Below, piece by piece: positions 1 through 6,977 of a stretch of DNA of 12,860 nucleotides; within the stretch, counting starts at the first letter, position 1, and every line of letters begins with the position of its first letter. The stretch is from contig CAKTXU010000014.1 of the NCBI GenBank assembly GCA_934630995.1, positions 1-12,860 of the forward strand. The letters are read 5' to 3'. The DNA is from an uncultured Eubacteriales bacterium. Its GTDB lineage: Bacteria > Bacillota > Clostridia > Oscillospirales > Acutalibacteraceae. The notes under the pieces are model-generated. The model was not told the origin of the DNA and did not search any database. It saw nothing but the letters and a program-made list of their open reading frames with translations. Made by a program: the position numbers and the translations under genes.

Positions 1-41
1 AAATACAAAAACCATAGGGATGTTTTAGGAGGATGGCTGTC

Positions 42-743
42 ATGGCGGGAAGTAAAATCATGGTTGTCGACGACGACAGCAATATCTGTGAGCTTATCCG
101 GCTGTATCTGGAAAAGGAGGGCTTCGACGCGGTCATCGCCCCCAACGGCGCCCGCGCCCTGGAGATGTTCGACACGGAAAAGCCGGATCTCATCCTGCTG
201 GATGTGATGATGCCGCAGCTGGACGGCTGGCAGGTCTGCCGGGAAATCCGCAAAAAATCCGCATGTCCCATCATTATGCTCACCGCCAAGGGCGAGGTGT
301 TCGACAAGGTTCTGGGGCTGGAGCTGGGAGCCGACGACTATGTCGTCAAGCCCTTTGAGGCCAAGGAGGTTATCGCCCGGGTCAAGGCGGTGCTGCGGCG
401 GTGTGGGGCACAGGAACAGAAAAAGCCAAAGGAGGTCAGCTATGACGGCCTCTATATCAACATGGAAAACTATGAGCTGCGGGTTCACGGCAAGCAGATA
501 GACACCCCCCCCAAGGAAATGGAGCTGATTTACCACCTGGCCAGCAATCCCAACCGGGTCTATACACGCGATCAGCTTCTGGACGAGGTATGGGGCTTTG
601 AATATTACGGCGACAGCAGGACAGTGGACGTCCACGTCAAGCGTCTGCGGGAAAAGCTGGATGGGGTGTCGGATCAGTGGACCCTGAAAACCGTCTGGGG
701 CGTCGGCTACAAATTCGAGGTCAAAGATAAGGACGCCGGCTAA
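42..743 (+). CDS. OmpR/PhoB-family response regulator
   Basis: DNA-binding response regulator of 233 residues, the usual length for this family. Numbered from an upstream in-frame ATG at 33, the receiver domain covers about residues 7-120. It has the acidic pair DDD at 13-15, the phospho-acceptor Asp57 in LLDVMMP, Thr84 in IIMLTAKG and Lys106 in VVKPFE. The C-terminal winged helix (about 135-230) carries TRDQLLDEVWG and RTVDVHVKRLREKL, typical of OmpR/PhoB DNA-binding domains. I prefer ATG 42 because TTAGGAGG ends at base 32: it abuts ATG 33 but sits 9 bases from ATG 42. The histidine kinase starts 26 bases downstream, so the two form a two-component operon. The protein should act in the cytoplasm after phosphorylation by that kinase. 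Its target genes cannot be read from the sequence; the HtrA-like gene two genes on is a reasonable guess. Confidence 0.93.
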   Translation: MAGSKIMVVDDDSNICELIRLYLEKEGFDAVIAPNGARALEMFDTEKPDLILLDVMMPQLDGWQVCREIRKKSACPIIMLTAKGEVFDKVLGLELGADDYVVKPFEAKEVIARVKAVLRRCGAQEQKKPKEVSYDGLYINMENYELRVHGKQIDTPPKEMELIYHLASNPNRVYTRDQLLDEVWGFEYYGDSRTVDVHVKRLREKLDGVSDQWTLKTVWGVGYKFEVKDKDAG

Positions 744-769
744 ACGTTACGGGGAGATGACGGTCCTTT

Positions 770-2290
770 ATGTTCAAAAGTATCTTTTCCAAATACTTCA
801 CCGTCCTGTCCGTCATTATTATTGTGAGCTTTGCGGCCATGGGCGGGATGCAGGTGCTGCTCTCCTCACGGTATTGGGTGGCGGACAAGCGGGAGCTGCT
901 GGGAGACAACGTCGATAAATTTGCCGCTAAAATACTCGCTGACGCCGAGCCAGTCGGCGTGGGTTCGTATGAGATCGGCAGTGAACTGACTTCCACATTA
1001 CGGGAATGGGCCGAAGTCAGCCGTTGCACCCTCCTCATCACCGACGCGAGCGGCCGCATCCTCGTCAGTACGGATGTAATGAACGGCCCAAAGGTGAACC
1101 AGGTGCTCCCTGAGGCGGTCATGAATACGCTGGCTGGCACAAAACGTTTTTTCGTAGGCGATCTCGGCGGCCTCTATCCGTCGCGCCAATATATCGCCTT
1201 CATGCCGTTGTATTTTGAGAACAACGGCAGCCAGCCGCTGGGCTATGTGCTGGTCTCAGACCCCGCCGCTCGATTAAACGATACCATCAAGAACAACCTC
1301 CAGGTTTTCTTTCTCTCCGCCCTGGGGGTGCTGACCCTGACCTTCATCGCCCTGTACGCGATGACCTACCGGATGGTGCGGCCCCTGCGGCAGATGGCCA
1401 GGGCCGCCCGCAGCTTCGGCATGGGCGATTTCAGCTGCCGGATCCCCGTCACGGGCAAGGACGAGGTGGCGGAACTGGCCTCCTCTCTCAACAACATGGC
1501 GGTCTCCCTGTCCTCGGTGGAGGGGATGCGGCGCAGCTTCGTGGCCAATGTGTCCCACGAGCTCAAAACCCCTATGACCACCATTGCCGGCTTCATCGAC
1601 GGCATTCTGGACGGTACCATTCCCGATGAGAAACGGAACTATTATCTCAAAATCGTTTCCGACGAGGTCAAGCGTCTCTCCCGGTTGGTCAAGTCGATGC
1701 TGGATCTGTCCCGCATCGACAACGGGGAACTCAAGCTCAATCCCGTGCGCTTCGATCTGACCGAGGTGGCCTGCAGCGTCCTTCTCTCCTTTGAACAGCG
1801 GATAGAGGCGAAAAACATCGCGGTAGAGGGGATGGAAGACTGTGACCGTGTGGATGTCAACGGCGATTATGATCTCATCGGGCAGGTGGTCTATAACCTG
1901 CTGGACAACGCCATCAAATTCACCAACGAAAACGGCACCCTGACCCTGCGCACCGAGCGGCGGGACGGCCGGGCCTACTGCACCGTCCGCAATACCGGCA
2001 TCGGCATCCCCGCCAATGAAATGCCCCATATCTTCGAGCGCTTCTATAAGAGCGACAAATCCCGCTCACTGGATAAGAACGGCGTGGGTCTTGGCCTATA
2101 TATCGTCAAAACGGTCATCAGCCTCCACCACGGCGAAATCGTGGTCCGTTCTACGGAGGGGGAATACTGTGAATTCGCCTTCTGGCTGCCCGATCCCGAC
2201 GCCGCCCTCCCGCTGAAAGGACATGAGAAGGGGGAACGGGGACGGGAAAAGTCCCCGGACAGCCCCTCTTCCCATGAAACCGGCAAATAA
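770..2290 (+). CDS. HAMP-domain sensor histidine kinase
   Basis: Membrane sensor kinase of 506 residues, partner of the preceding response regulator. It has a first membrane segment at about residues 9-30, an extracellular sensor region at about 35-175, a second membrane segment at about 178-200 and a HAMP linker at about 201-252. The H-box FVANVSHELKTPMTT carries phospho-accepting His263. The ATP-binding domain has the N-box VVYNLLDNAIKF (Asn380), G1 NTGIGIP (about 408-414), the F-box FERFYKSD and G2 GVGLGLYIV (about 438-446). The last 25 or so residues form a hydrophilic tail beyond the usual kinase end. The ribosome site (GGGGAG, about 13 bases upstream) is weak, which suggests coupling to the regulator's translation. 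The extracellular part shows no domain I can name, so the stimulus is unknown. The neighbouring HtrA-like protease suggests an envelope or secretion stress signal, by analogy to CssS and MprB. Confidence 0.93.
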   Translation: MFKSIFSKYFTVLSVIIIVSFAAMGGMQVLLSSRYWVADKRELLGDNVDKFAAKILADAEPVGVGSYEIGSELTSTLREWAEVSRCTLLITDASGRILVSTDVMNGPKVNQVLPEAVMNTLAGTKRFFVGDLGGLYPSRQYIAFMPLYFENNGSQPLGYVLVSDPAARLNDTIKNNLQVFFLSALGVLTLTFIALYAMTYRMVRPLRQMARAARSFGMGDFSCRIPVTGKDEVAELASSLNNMAVSLSSVEGMRRSFVANVSHELKTPMTTIAGFIDGILDGTIPDEKRNYYLKIVSDEVKRLSRLVKSMLDLSRIDNGELKLNPVRFDLTEVACSVLLSFEQRIEAKNIAVEGMEDCDRVDVNGDYDLIGQVVYNLLDNAIKFTNENGTLTLRTERRDGRAYCTVRNTGIGIPANEMPHIFERFYKSDKSRSLDKNGVGLGLYIVKTVISLHHGEIVVRSTEGEYCEFAFWLPDPDAALPLKGHEKGERGREKSPDSPSSHETGK

Positions 2291-2404
2291 ATTTATGATT
2301 TCGGTCAATTTTCTTCAACAAACGGACACAATTGACAGGTACAATAATTTTGGTTTGGCTTTCTGCCGAAACTGAACACTACTGCGAAAGGCGCGTGACG
2401 ATAC
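2291..2404 (+). promoter_or_regulatory. Candidate control region upstream of the HtrA-like gene
   Basis: This AT-rich 114-base gap separates the kinase gene from the protease gene and has no clear terminator. It holds a 7-bp inverted repeat, GTCAATT at 2304-2310 and AATTGAC at 2330-2336, with 19 bases between the arms. A possible -10, TACAAT at 2340-2345, has no good -35 at 16-18 bases. This is the pattern of an activator-dependent promoter. The neighbouring response regulator is the obvious candidate activator, but that is inference. Confidence 0.25.
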
Positions 2405-3922
2405 ATGACCGATTGGTTTAACGAGCAAAACGGCCAGGAGGCCGGGAACGGCGGCCAAACTTCCGAGAATTCTTCCGGCTCCTCCGCCTATGGCGATGTC
2501 GGCTGGTCTTCCACCGGACGGGAGGAAGCCGTCCCTCCTCCCGCCGCCCCTGAAGAGCCCCCGGTTCCCCTGACGGGAGCCCCCGGCAGCACGCCGACCG
2601 CCGGCGAAGCCCCGCCGCCGGGCCAGCCGCCCTATCAGGCACCGGCTGCGCCGCCCGCCGCCTATTCTGTCCCCCAGGGCAGCTATGATCCCTATGGCTG
2701 GCAGCAAATGCCCGTCCGGCCCCCGCAGCCTCCGAAAAAGAAAAAAAGCGGCACCGGCCTGCTCATCGGCATACTGGCCGGCATCAGCGCCGTCACCATC
2801 ATCACCCTCTCGATTCTGCTGGCCGTGGCGCTCGACGACAAGACGCCGCCTGTGGACAGCTCTTCCGCGCCTTCCTCCTCCACTCAGGGAGGCACCGCCA
2901 GCCGCCCCAATCGCGAGCCCAATGAAAGCGCCCCCTCCCTGGACATCACGGAAGGGGAGGAGGGCAGCCTGTCCACCCGGGAAATCGCTGAACGCAACTA
3001 CGATTCCACTGTGGTTCTCAAAATGTATGAGAAAACGGAAAGCTACCTGGGCGGCGATGCCGACTATCAGGAGGTGGGCGAGGCTTCCGGCATTGTGATG
3101 ACCGAGGACGGCTATATCATTACCAATCGCCACTGCGTAATCAATGAAAGCGCCAATGCGCCTTACGGCCGGGTTTCCGTGACCATGCATGACGGCACTA
3201 TCTACGACGACGCCGAAATTATCGGCTCGGATCAGTATACCGATCTGGCGGTCATCAAGGTCAACACAGGAGGAACCAGCCTCAAACCCGCTACCTTCGG
3301 CGACTCCACCGACGTTTTCGTGGGTGATCGGGTGATCGCCATGGGCAACGCCGGCGGCCTGTCCTGGACGGTGACGCAGGGGATCCTGTCCGGCATATCC
3401 CGGGAGGTTTACCGGAATACCGAATACGCCATTAAATGCCTCCAGGTGGATGCGGCCATCAACCCCGGCAACTCGGGCGGTCCGCTCTTCAACAGCCAGG
3501 GACTGGTTATCGGCATCAACTCCGCCAAAATCGCGCAGGAGGATTACGAGGGACTGGGCTTCGCCATTCCCATCAACGAAGCCAAGCCCGTTATCGACGA
3601 TCTGCTGAAATACGGCTATGTCAAGGGGAGGGTTATGCTGTCCATCACCGGACAATCCTTCAGCTCTCCCGGATATGATTCCGGCTTCCGTATCCTGTCC
3701 ATCAATTCCGACTCGGTTTTTGTCGGCACCCAGGTGAAGGTTGGGGATATTATCACCCATATCGCGGGCGTACGGGTCAAGGATGCCGACGAACTGAGCA
3801 TTGAGCTGTCCAAGCACAAGGTGGGCGAGGAAGTGGAAATCAGTCTCAACCGCATCGATCGCAACCGGCAGGAAACCGCCATCAAAGTGACGGTCACCCT
3901 GAGAGAAGGACAAAGCAACTGA
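2405..3922 (+). CDS. Membrane-anchored HtrA/DegP-like serine protease with PDZ domain
   Basis: S1C (HtrA-type) trypsin-like protease of 505 residues, expected to degrade or hold misfolded proteins outside the membrane. A Pro/Gly/Ser-rich cytoplasmic region (about 1-110) ends in KKKK and is followed by one membrane segment (about 117-143). A Ser/Thr/Pro linker follows, then the protease domain at about 190-405. The triad is visible: His243 in IITNRHCVI, Asp280 in DQYTDLAVIKV and Ser357 in INPGNSGGPLFN. A PDZ domain covers about 411-500 (VGDIITHIAG, DELSIELSKHKVGEEV). The long proline-rich cytoplasmic region resembles that of other Gram-positive membrane-bound HtrAs. The ribosome site is weak (AAAGG 13 bases before the ATG). 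The gene follows the two-component operon at 114 bases and is closed by the terminator at 3956. The catalytic residues are intact, so an active protease is expected. Confidence 0.94.
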   Translation: MTDWFNEQNGQEAGNGGQTSENSSGSSAYGDVGWSSTGREEAVPPPAAPEEPPVPLTGAPGSTPTAGEAPPPGQPPYQAPAAPPAAYSVPQGSYDPYGWQQMPVRPPQPPKKKKSGTGLLIGILAGISAVTIITLSILLAVALDDKTPPVDSSSAPSSSTQGGTASRPNREPNESAPSLDITEGEEGSLSTREIAERNYDSTVVLKMYEKTESYLGGDADYQEVGEASGIVMTEDGYIITNRHCVINESANAPYGRVSVTMHDGTIYDDAEIIGSDQYTDLAVIKVNTGGTSLKPATFGDSTDVFVGDRVIAMGNAGGLSWTVTQGILSGISREVYRNTEYAIKCLQVDAAINPGNSGGPLFNSQGLVIGINSAKIAQEDYEGLGFAIPINEAKPVIDDLLKYGYVKGRVMLSITGQSFSSPGYDSGFRILSINSDSVFVGTQVKVGDIITHIAGVRVKDADELSIELSKHKVGEEVEISLNRIDRNRQETAIKVTVTLREGQSN

Positions 3923-3955
3923 TGGAATATCCCTGAATTTTTCTTTCGAGCCGTC

Positions 3956-3989
3956 AGGGCGGGCGCCGATGCGCCCGCCCTTTCTGTTT
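3956..3989 (+). terminator. Rho-independent terminator after the HtrA-like gene
   Basis: A perfect 10-bp GC stem, GGGCGGGCGC (3957-3966) and GCGCCCGCCC (3971-3980), encloses the loop CGAT. An extra A-T pair lies at the base, and the T-rich run TTTCTGTTT follows. It lies 34 bases past the protease stop codon and closes the two-component/protease block. Confidence 0.92.
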
Positions 3990-4019
3990 CAACTTTTCAA
4001 CGGAATTTTCCACATCCTC

Positions 4020-4048
4020 TTGACAAGGGTATCCATGTCTGCTATAGT
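4020..4048 (+). promoter_or_regulatory. Sigma-A promoter of the FAD-dependent dehydrogenase
   Basis: A perfect -35 TTGACA (4020-4025) is followed by a 17-base spacer and -10 TATAGT (4043-4048). Transcription should start near 4055, leaving a leader of about 70 bases. It lies just after the upstream terminator, so the gene is an independent and probably well-expressed unit. Confidence 0.85.
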
Positions 4049-4124
4049 AAAAAAGTTTGCTCAATCCAATGCATGATTTGGAAAATTTTAACATCCGTAT
4101 TTGACAATATAAGGAGTGTCCACC

Positions 4125-5531
4125 ATGTCCCGTTACGATGTGGTCATCGTCGGCGCCGGCCCCGCCGGCATCTTTACCGCTCTGGAATTGAAAATGAAGG
4201 CTCAGGACAAAAGTGTTCTGGTGGTGGATGAAGGACTCACCATCGACCGCCGTACCTGTCCCGCCCGGAAAACCGGCCGCTGCGTCCATTGCACCCCCTG
4301 CAATATCATGAGCGGCTGGTCCGGGGCCGGCGCCTTTTCCGACGGCAAGCTGTCTTTGTCGGAGGAGGTGGGGGGCAACATCGTCGAATATGTGGGGCTG
4401 GAAGCGTCCAGAGAGCTCATTCGCTATGCGGATTCCATGTATACCCGCTTCGGCGCGCCTGATAAAGTCCACGGCCTCGACGACAAGCGGGTGGAGGAAA
4501 TCGACTACGAATGCAGCCGTCACAATATCCATCTGGTTCACTGTCCTGTCCGCCACATGGGAACCGAATACAGCTTTGAAACCCTGCGCAATATGTACCG
4601 CTGGCTGCTGGAGCAGCCCGGCTTTGAGTTCCGGGAGCTGACCCGGGCCGAACAGTTGGTGGTGGAAGACGGCAGAGTGATCGGCGTGACCCTAATCACC
4701 CGCGGACTGGAGCCTGACCGGGTGGAGGCGGACTTTGTGGTGGCCGCCCCGGGCCGGGGCGGGGCCGACTGGCTCACCCATATTGCCCGGACCAACGGCA
4801 TCGCCACACAGAACAACGAGGTGGATATCGGCGTGCGGGTGGAGGTGCCCAACGCCGTGATGGATCATCTGACAAAAGCCTTATATGAGGCCAAGATGGT
4901 CTATTACAGCGATACCTTTGAGAACAAAGTCCGCACCTTCTGTATGAATCCCGGCGGCATTGTCAGCGAGGAGCATTACGAGGGCGGTATCGCTGTGGTC
5001 AACGGCCACTCCTACGCTGAGGAGACGCGCCGCACGGGCAATACGAATTTTGCCATGCTGGTGTCCTCCCGGTTCACCGAGCCCTTTAACCGTCCCATCG
5101 AATACGGACGCTACATCGCCCAGCTGGGGAACATGCTCACCGGCGGAGGCATCATGGTCCAGCGTCTGGGGGATCTGCTCCAGGGCCGCCGCACAGACGC
5201 GGATCGTCTGGCCCGCTCCACCACAGTGCCCACCCTGAAAACCGCCGTGCCGGGCGATTTGTCCTTCGTTCTCCCCCACCGGCATCTGACCAGTCTCATC
5301 GAGGCCATGCGGGCCTTCGATAAGGTGGCCCCCGGGCTTTACTCCAAGAATACCCTGCTCTACGGGGTGGAGGTCAAGTTTTATTCCTCCAAAATTGCGG
5401 TGGACGAGCATTTTTGCACCACCCTGGCCGGCCTGTATGCCATCGGCGACGGCGCCGGTATCACCCGCGGCCTGATGCAGGCCAGCGTTACCGGCGTGGT
5501 GGTGGCCCGCCATATCTGCGGGCAGGACTGA
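4125..5531 (+). CDS. FAD-dependent dehydrogenase (COG2509-like), Cys-rich
   Basis: Putative flavoprotein oxidoreductase of 468 residues. The N-terminal Rossmann motif VVIVGAGPAGIFTALELK (about 6-23) binds the FAD ADP moiety. The C-terminal LYAIGDGAGITRGLMQA is the second FAD contact seen in this superfamily. A cysteine cluster, Cys45-x7-Cys53-x2-Cys56-x2-Cys59, is followed by SGWSGAGAFSDGKL. This matches my memory of uncharacterised FAD-dependent dehydrogenases (COG2509). The start is ATG 4125, because AAGGAG (4111-4116) is 8 bases upstream; an in-frame GTG at 4116 overlaps that ribosome site. The gene is monocistronic, with its own promoter at 4020 and a terminator at 5547. Substrate and pathway are unknown. 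The cysteines could bind a metal or Fe-S cluster or be redox-active, which is inference. Confidence is high for a flavoprotein and moderate for the subfamily. Confidence 0.88.
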   Translation: MSRYDVVIVGAGPAGIFTALELKMKAQDKSVLVVDEGLTIDRRTCPARKTGRCVHCTPCNIMSGWSGAGAFSDGKLSLSEEVGGNIVEYVGLEASRELIRYADSMYTRFGAPDKVHGLDDKRVEEIDYECSRHNIHLVHCPVRHMGTEYSFETLRNMYRWLLEQPGFEFRELTRAEQLVVEDGRVIGVTLITRGLEPDRVEADFVVAAPGRGGADWLTHIARTNGIATQNNEVDIGVRVEVPNAVMDHLTKALYEAKMVYYSDTFENKVRTFCMNPGGIVSEEHYEGGIAVVNGHSYAEETRRTGNTNFAMLVSSRFTEPFNRPIEYGRYIAQLGNMLTGGGIMVQRLGDLLQGRRTDADRLARSTTVPTLKTAVPGDLSFVLPHRHLTSLIEAMRAFDKVAPGLYSKNTLLYGVEVKFYSSKIAVDEHFCTTLAGLYAIGDGAGITRGLMQASVTGVVVARHICGQD

Positions 5532-5546
5532 GTTTTTCTTCAATAC

Positions 5547-5592
5547 ATAAAAGGAGCGGAGGAAATCTGTTGATTTCCCCCGCTCCTTTTAT
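5547..5592. terminator. Bidirectional terminator between convergent genes
   Basis: Two 21-base arms (5547-5567 and 5572-5592) pair with one mismatch (A5560 opposite C5579) around a TGTT loop. The arms begin ATAAAAGGAGCGG and end CCGCTCCTTTTAT, so each strand has a T-run on its 3' side. It lies between the stop of the plus-strand dehydrogenase (5531) and that of the minus-strand AraC regulator (5602) and should serve both. Confidence 0.92.
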
Positions 5593-5601
5593 AGCCGTCC
5601 G

Positions 5602-6450
5602 TTAAACCGGAAAGGCCCCGTCCCGCCTGTAGCGTAGAGGCGTCATCCCCACCCGGCGGTGAAAAAAGGCGATGAAACTTTCGCAGGAGCCGAAGGCGAG
5701 GCTCTGGGCGATTTCCCCGACGGGCAGCGCCGTATGTTTGAGCAACAGGCAGGCTCGGGCCACCTGCTTATCCGCGATATACTCCTTCAGCGTCTGTCCG
5801 GTAACCGCAGCAAAGGTACGGGAAAGATGCTCCCGTGTGACACCCAGGCTGCTGGCTATTTCCCCCACACGAACGCCGCCCGTGAGGTGTTCCTCTACTA
5901 GCAGGCGAGCCTTTGCAGCCAGCTTCTCCTCCACGCCCGGCGGACTGTCCGGCCCGTCCAGAAGGAGGGAAAACAAGCGGGTAAACAGCCGGAGCGTTTC
6001 ACCCCGCCGCAGGGTGATTCCCGGATCCGCCTCTATGGTCCGGCCCAGCTCTTCCACCAGATGGCGTTTCTCCCCGAGCGGACAGAGAGGTCCCCGCTCC
6101 GCGACAAGGTCCGCCACCGCCCGGCTGACGCCGCCGCCGTCAAAACAGAAGACCAGGAACTCCCAGACGCCGGTTTCTTCCCGTGGGTAACAATAGCCTC
6201 CTTCGTCATCCTCAATCACATGGAGGAAACCCACACCCGGTTCGGTGAAATACCGATTGCTGCCCCTCCAGGTCTCGCCCCGGCCCCTCAGGGTATAGTG
6301 AAATATGCTGTGTGTCTGCCCCTTCCTTTCCCGGCCGCTGGAATAATAGGCGGGCGTACCGACCGCCGAATGGAAATACTCCGTTATCCGCGGCAGATTG
6401 GGCAGCGGCGCATAGGCATTCATTTTTATCCAGAGATTCACCTCTTCCAT
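5602..6450 (-). CDS. AraC-family transcriptional regulator
   Basis: Regulator of 282 residues. The N-terminal half (about 20-165) looks like a cupin-type ligand-binding arm (HYTLRGRGE, FTEPGVGFLHV). The C-terminal 100 residues hold the two helix-turn-helix units of the AraC/XylS family: VGEIASSLGVTREHLSRTF (about 195-213) and VGEIAQSLAFGSCESFIAFF (about 244-263). The second is followed by the family signature VGMTPLRYRR. It is transcribed away from a cupin/oxidoreductase pair and probably controls it and itself in response to a small molecule, likely a carbohydrate (inference). The start is uncertain: ATG 6450 follows a G-rich stretch, while ATG 6423 (MNAYAPLP, the usual family beginning) has GAGGTG 15 bases upstream. 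The gene ends at the shared terminator at 5547-5592. Confidence 0.93.
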   Translation of the reverse strand: MEEVNLWIKMNAYAPLPNLPRITEYFHSAVGTPAYYSSGRERKGQTHSIFHYTLRGRGETWRGSNRYFTEPGVGFLHVIEDDEGGYCYPREETGVWEFLVFCFDGGGVSRAVADLVAERGPLCPLGEKRHLVEELGRTIEADPGITLRRGETLRLFTRLFSLLLDGPDSPPGVEEKLAAKARLLVEEHLTGGVRVGEIASSLGVTREHLSRTFAAVTGQTLKEYIADKQVARACLLLKHTALPVGEIAQSLAFGSCESFIAFFHRRVGMTPLRYRRDGAFPV

Positions 6451-6503
6451 CCCGCACCCCCATTCACATCACATATTGAAATATATTATCACACAATATC
6501 TAT

Positions 6504-6532
6504 ATATTTATCCCGCCTACACGCATTATAAT
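6504..6532 (+). promoter_or_regulatory. Candidate activator-dependent promoter of the cupin operon
   Basis: A consensus -10 TATAAT (6527-6532) has only ATATTT where the -35 is expected (6504-6509). This is the usual form of promoters that need an AraC-type activator. The predicted start near 6539 leaves about 49 bases before the cupin ATG. The -10 overlaps the minus-strand -10 within ATTATAAT, so the two promoters compete for the same DNA. Confidence 0.45.
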
Positions 6533-6553
6533 TCAGTTGTGATAGAAAGTAAA
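6525..6553 (-). promoter_or_regulatory. Promoter of the AraC-family regulator gene
   Basis: On the minus strand, -35 TTTACT (6548-6553) and -10 TATAAT (6525-6530) are exactly 17 bases apart. The -35 falls inside the inverted repeat at 6537-6561, so a protein bound there would block this promoter. Transcription would start near 6518, with a leader of about 68 bases to ATG 6450. Confidence 0.65.
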
Positions 6554-6561
6554 TATCACAA
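6537..6561. promoter_or_regulatory. Inverted-repeat operator candidate
   Basis: TTGTGATA (6537-6544) and TATCACAA (6554-6561) form a perfect 8-bp dyad with 9 bases between. A third half-site, TATCACA, occurs at 6487-6493. The dyad covers the -35 of the AraC-type regulator gene. The likely binder is that regulator or a dimeric repressor; the sequence cannot tell which. Confidence 0.5.
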
Positions 6562-6587
6562 ATAATACAATTATTGGAGGAACTGTC

Positions 6588-6977
6588 ATGTATTCTGAAC
6601 AACTGATTCCAGCTGTACGGCGGGCGGCGGATATCCCCGCAATCGATTATGAGCGCTGTCACGACGGCAAGGGCACTCTGATCTGCCGGAGCCTGCTGGA
6701 CGGGCTGGGGAGCCGGGCTGTCGCCTTTATGCACCATGACCTGCTCCCTTGCGGTGTATCCATCGGCAGCCATGACCACCTTGTCAACGAGGAGGTCTAT
6801 TATCTCGTCAGCGGGGAGGGAATCCTGCTCTTTGACGGCATCGAGTATCCCTTCCGGGCGGGGGATGTCTCCTTATGTTCTCCCGGCCATTCGCACGGCT
6901 TCAGCGCCACCTCACCGGAGGGCGCGGTTTTGGTGGTGGTAGGGTCTGCTGAGTTTGAGAGGAGGGATATGGCATGA
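6588..6977 (+). CDS. Small cupin-domain protein
   Basis: Single-domain cupin of 129 residues. Cupin motif 1 matches the classic spacing: Gly56-x5-His62-x-His64-x4-Glu69-x6-Gly76. Motif 2 is AGDVSLCSPGHSHGF with His103. The three His and the Glu are the usual metal ligands, so a metal site is expected. Small stand-alone cupins act as sugar isomerases or epimerases, dioxygenases, or ligand sensors, and the sequence does not decide among these. GGAGG lies 7 bases before the ATG. The last four bases overlap the start of the Gfo/Idh/MocA gene (ATGA), so the two are translationally coupled and probably act in one pathway. The divergent AraC-type gene likely controls the pair. Confidence 0.9.
   Translation: MYSEQLIPAVRRAADIPAIDYERCHDGKGTLICRSLLDGLGSRAVAFMHHDLLPCGVSIGSHDHLVNEEVYYLVSGEGILLFDGIEYPFRAGDVSLCSPGHSHGFSATSPEGAVLVVVGSAEFERRDMA

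Noticed and set aside
1274..2029. Minus-strand frame of 251 codons within the histidine kinase
   Set aside because: It is antisense to the H-box, N-box and G-box region, and no recognisable protein results.
2238..2256. GGGGAC/GTCCCC hairpin near the end of the kinase gene as a terminator
   Set aside because: It lies within the coding region, has a short stem and no T-run.
2332..2337. Perfect TTGACA as a -35 for the HtrA-like gene
   Set aside because: At 16-18 bases downstream there is only TTGGCT-like sequence, so no -10 fits.
2315..3913. Long minus-strand open frame of 532 codons opposite the HtrA-like gene
   Set aside because: It is the antisense of a gene with an intact catalytic triad and PDZ domain. 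Its product is Gly/Ala/Arg-rich with no domain, a common artefact in GC-rich DNA.
4101..4106. TTGACA just before the FAD-dependent dehydrogenase
   Set aside because: A matching -10 would fall inside the coding region. The promoter at 4020-4048 is far better.
4881..5543. Minus-strand frame of 220 codons opposite the FAD-dependent dehydrogenase
   Set aside because: It lies antisense to a clear flavoprotein, and its His/Gly-rich composition is typical of a shadow frame.
6566..6571. TACAAT as the -10 of the cupin operon
   Set aside because: Transcription would start at the ribosome site, leaving no leader, and there is no -35.
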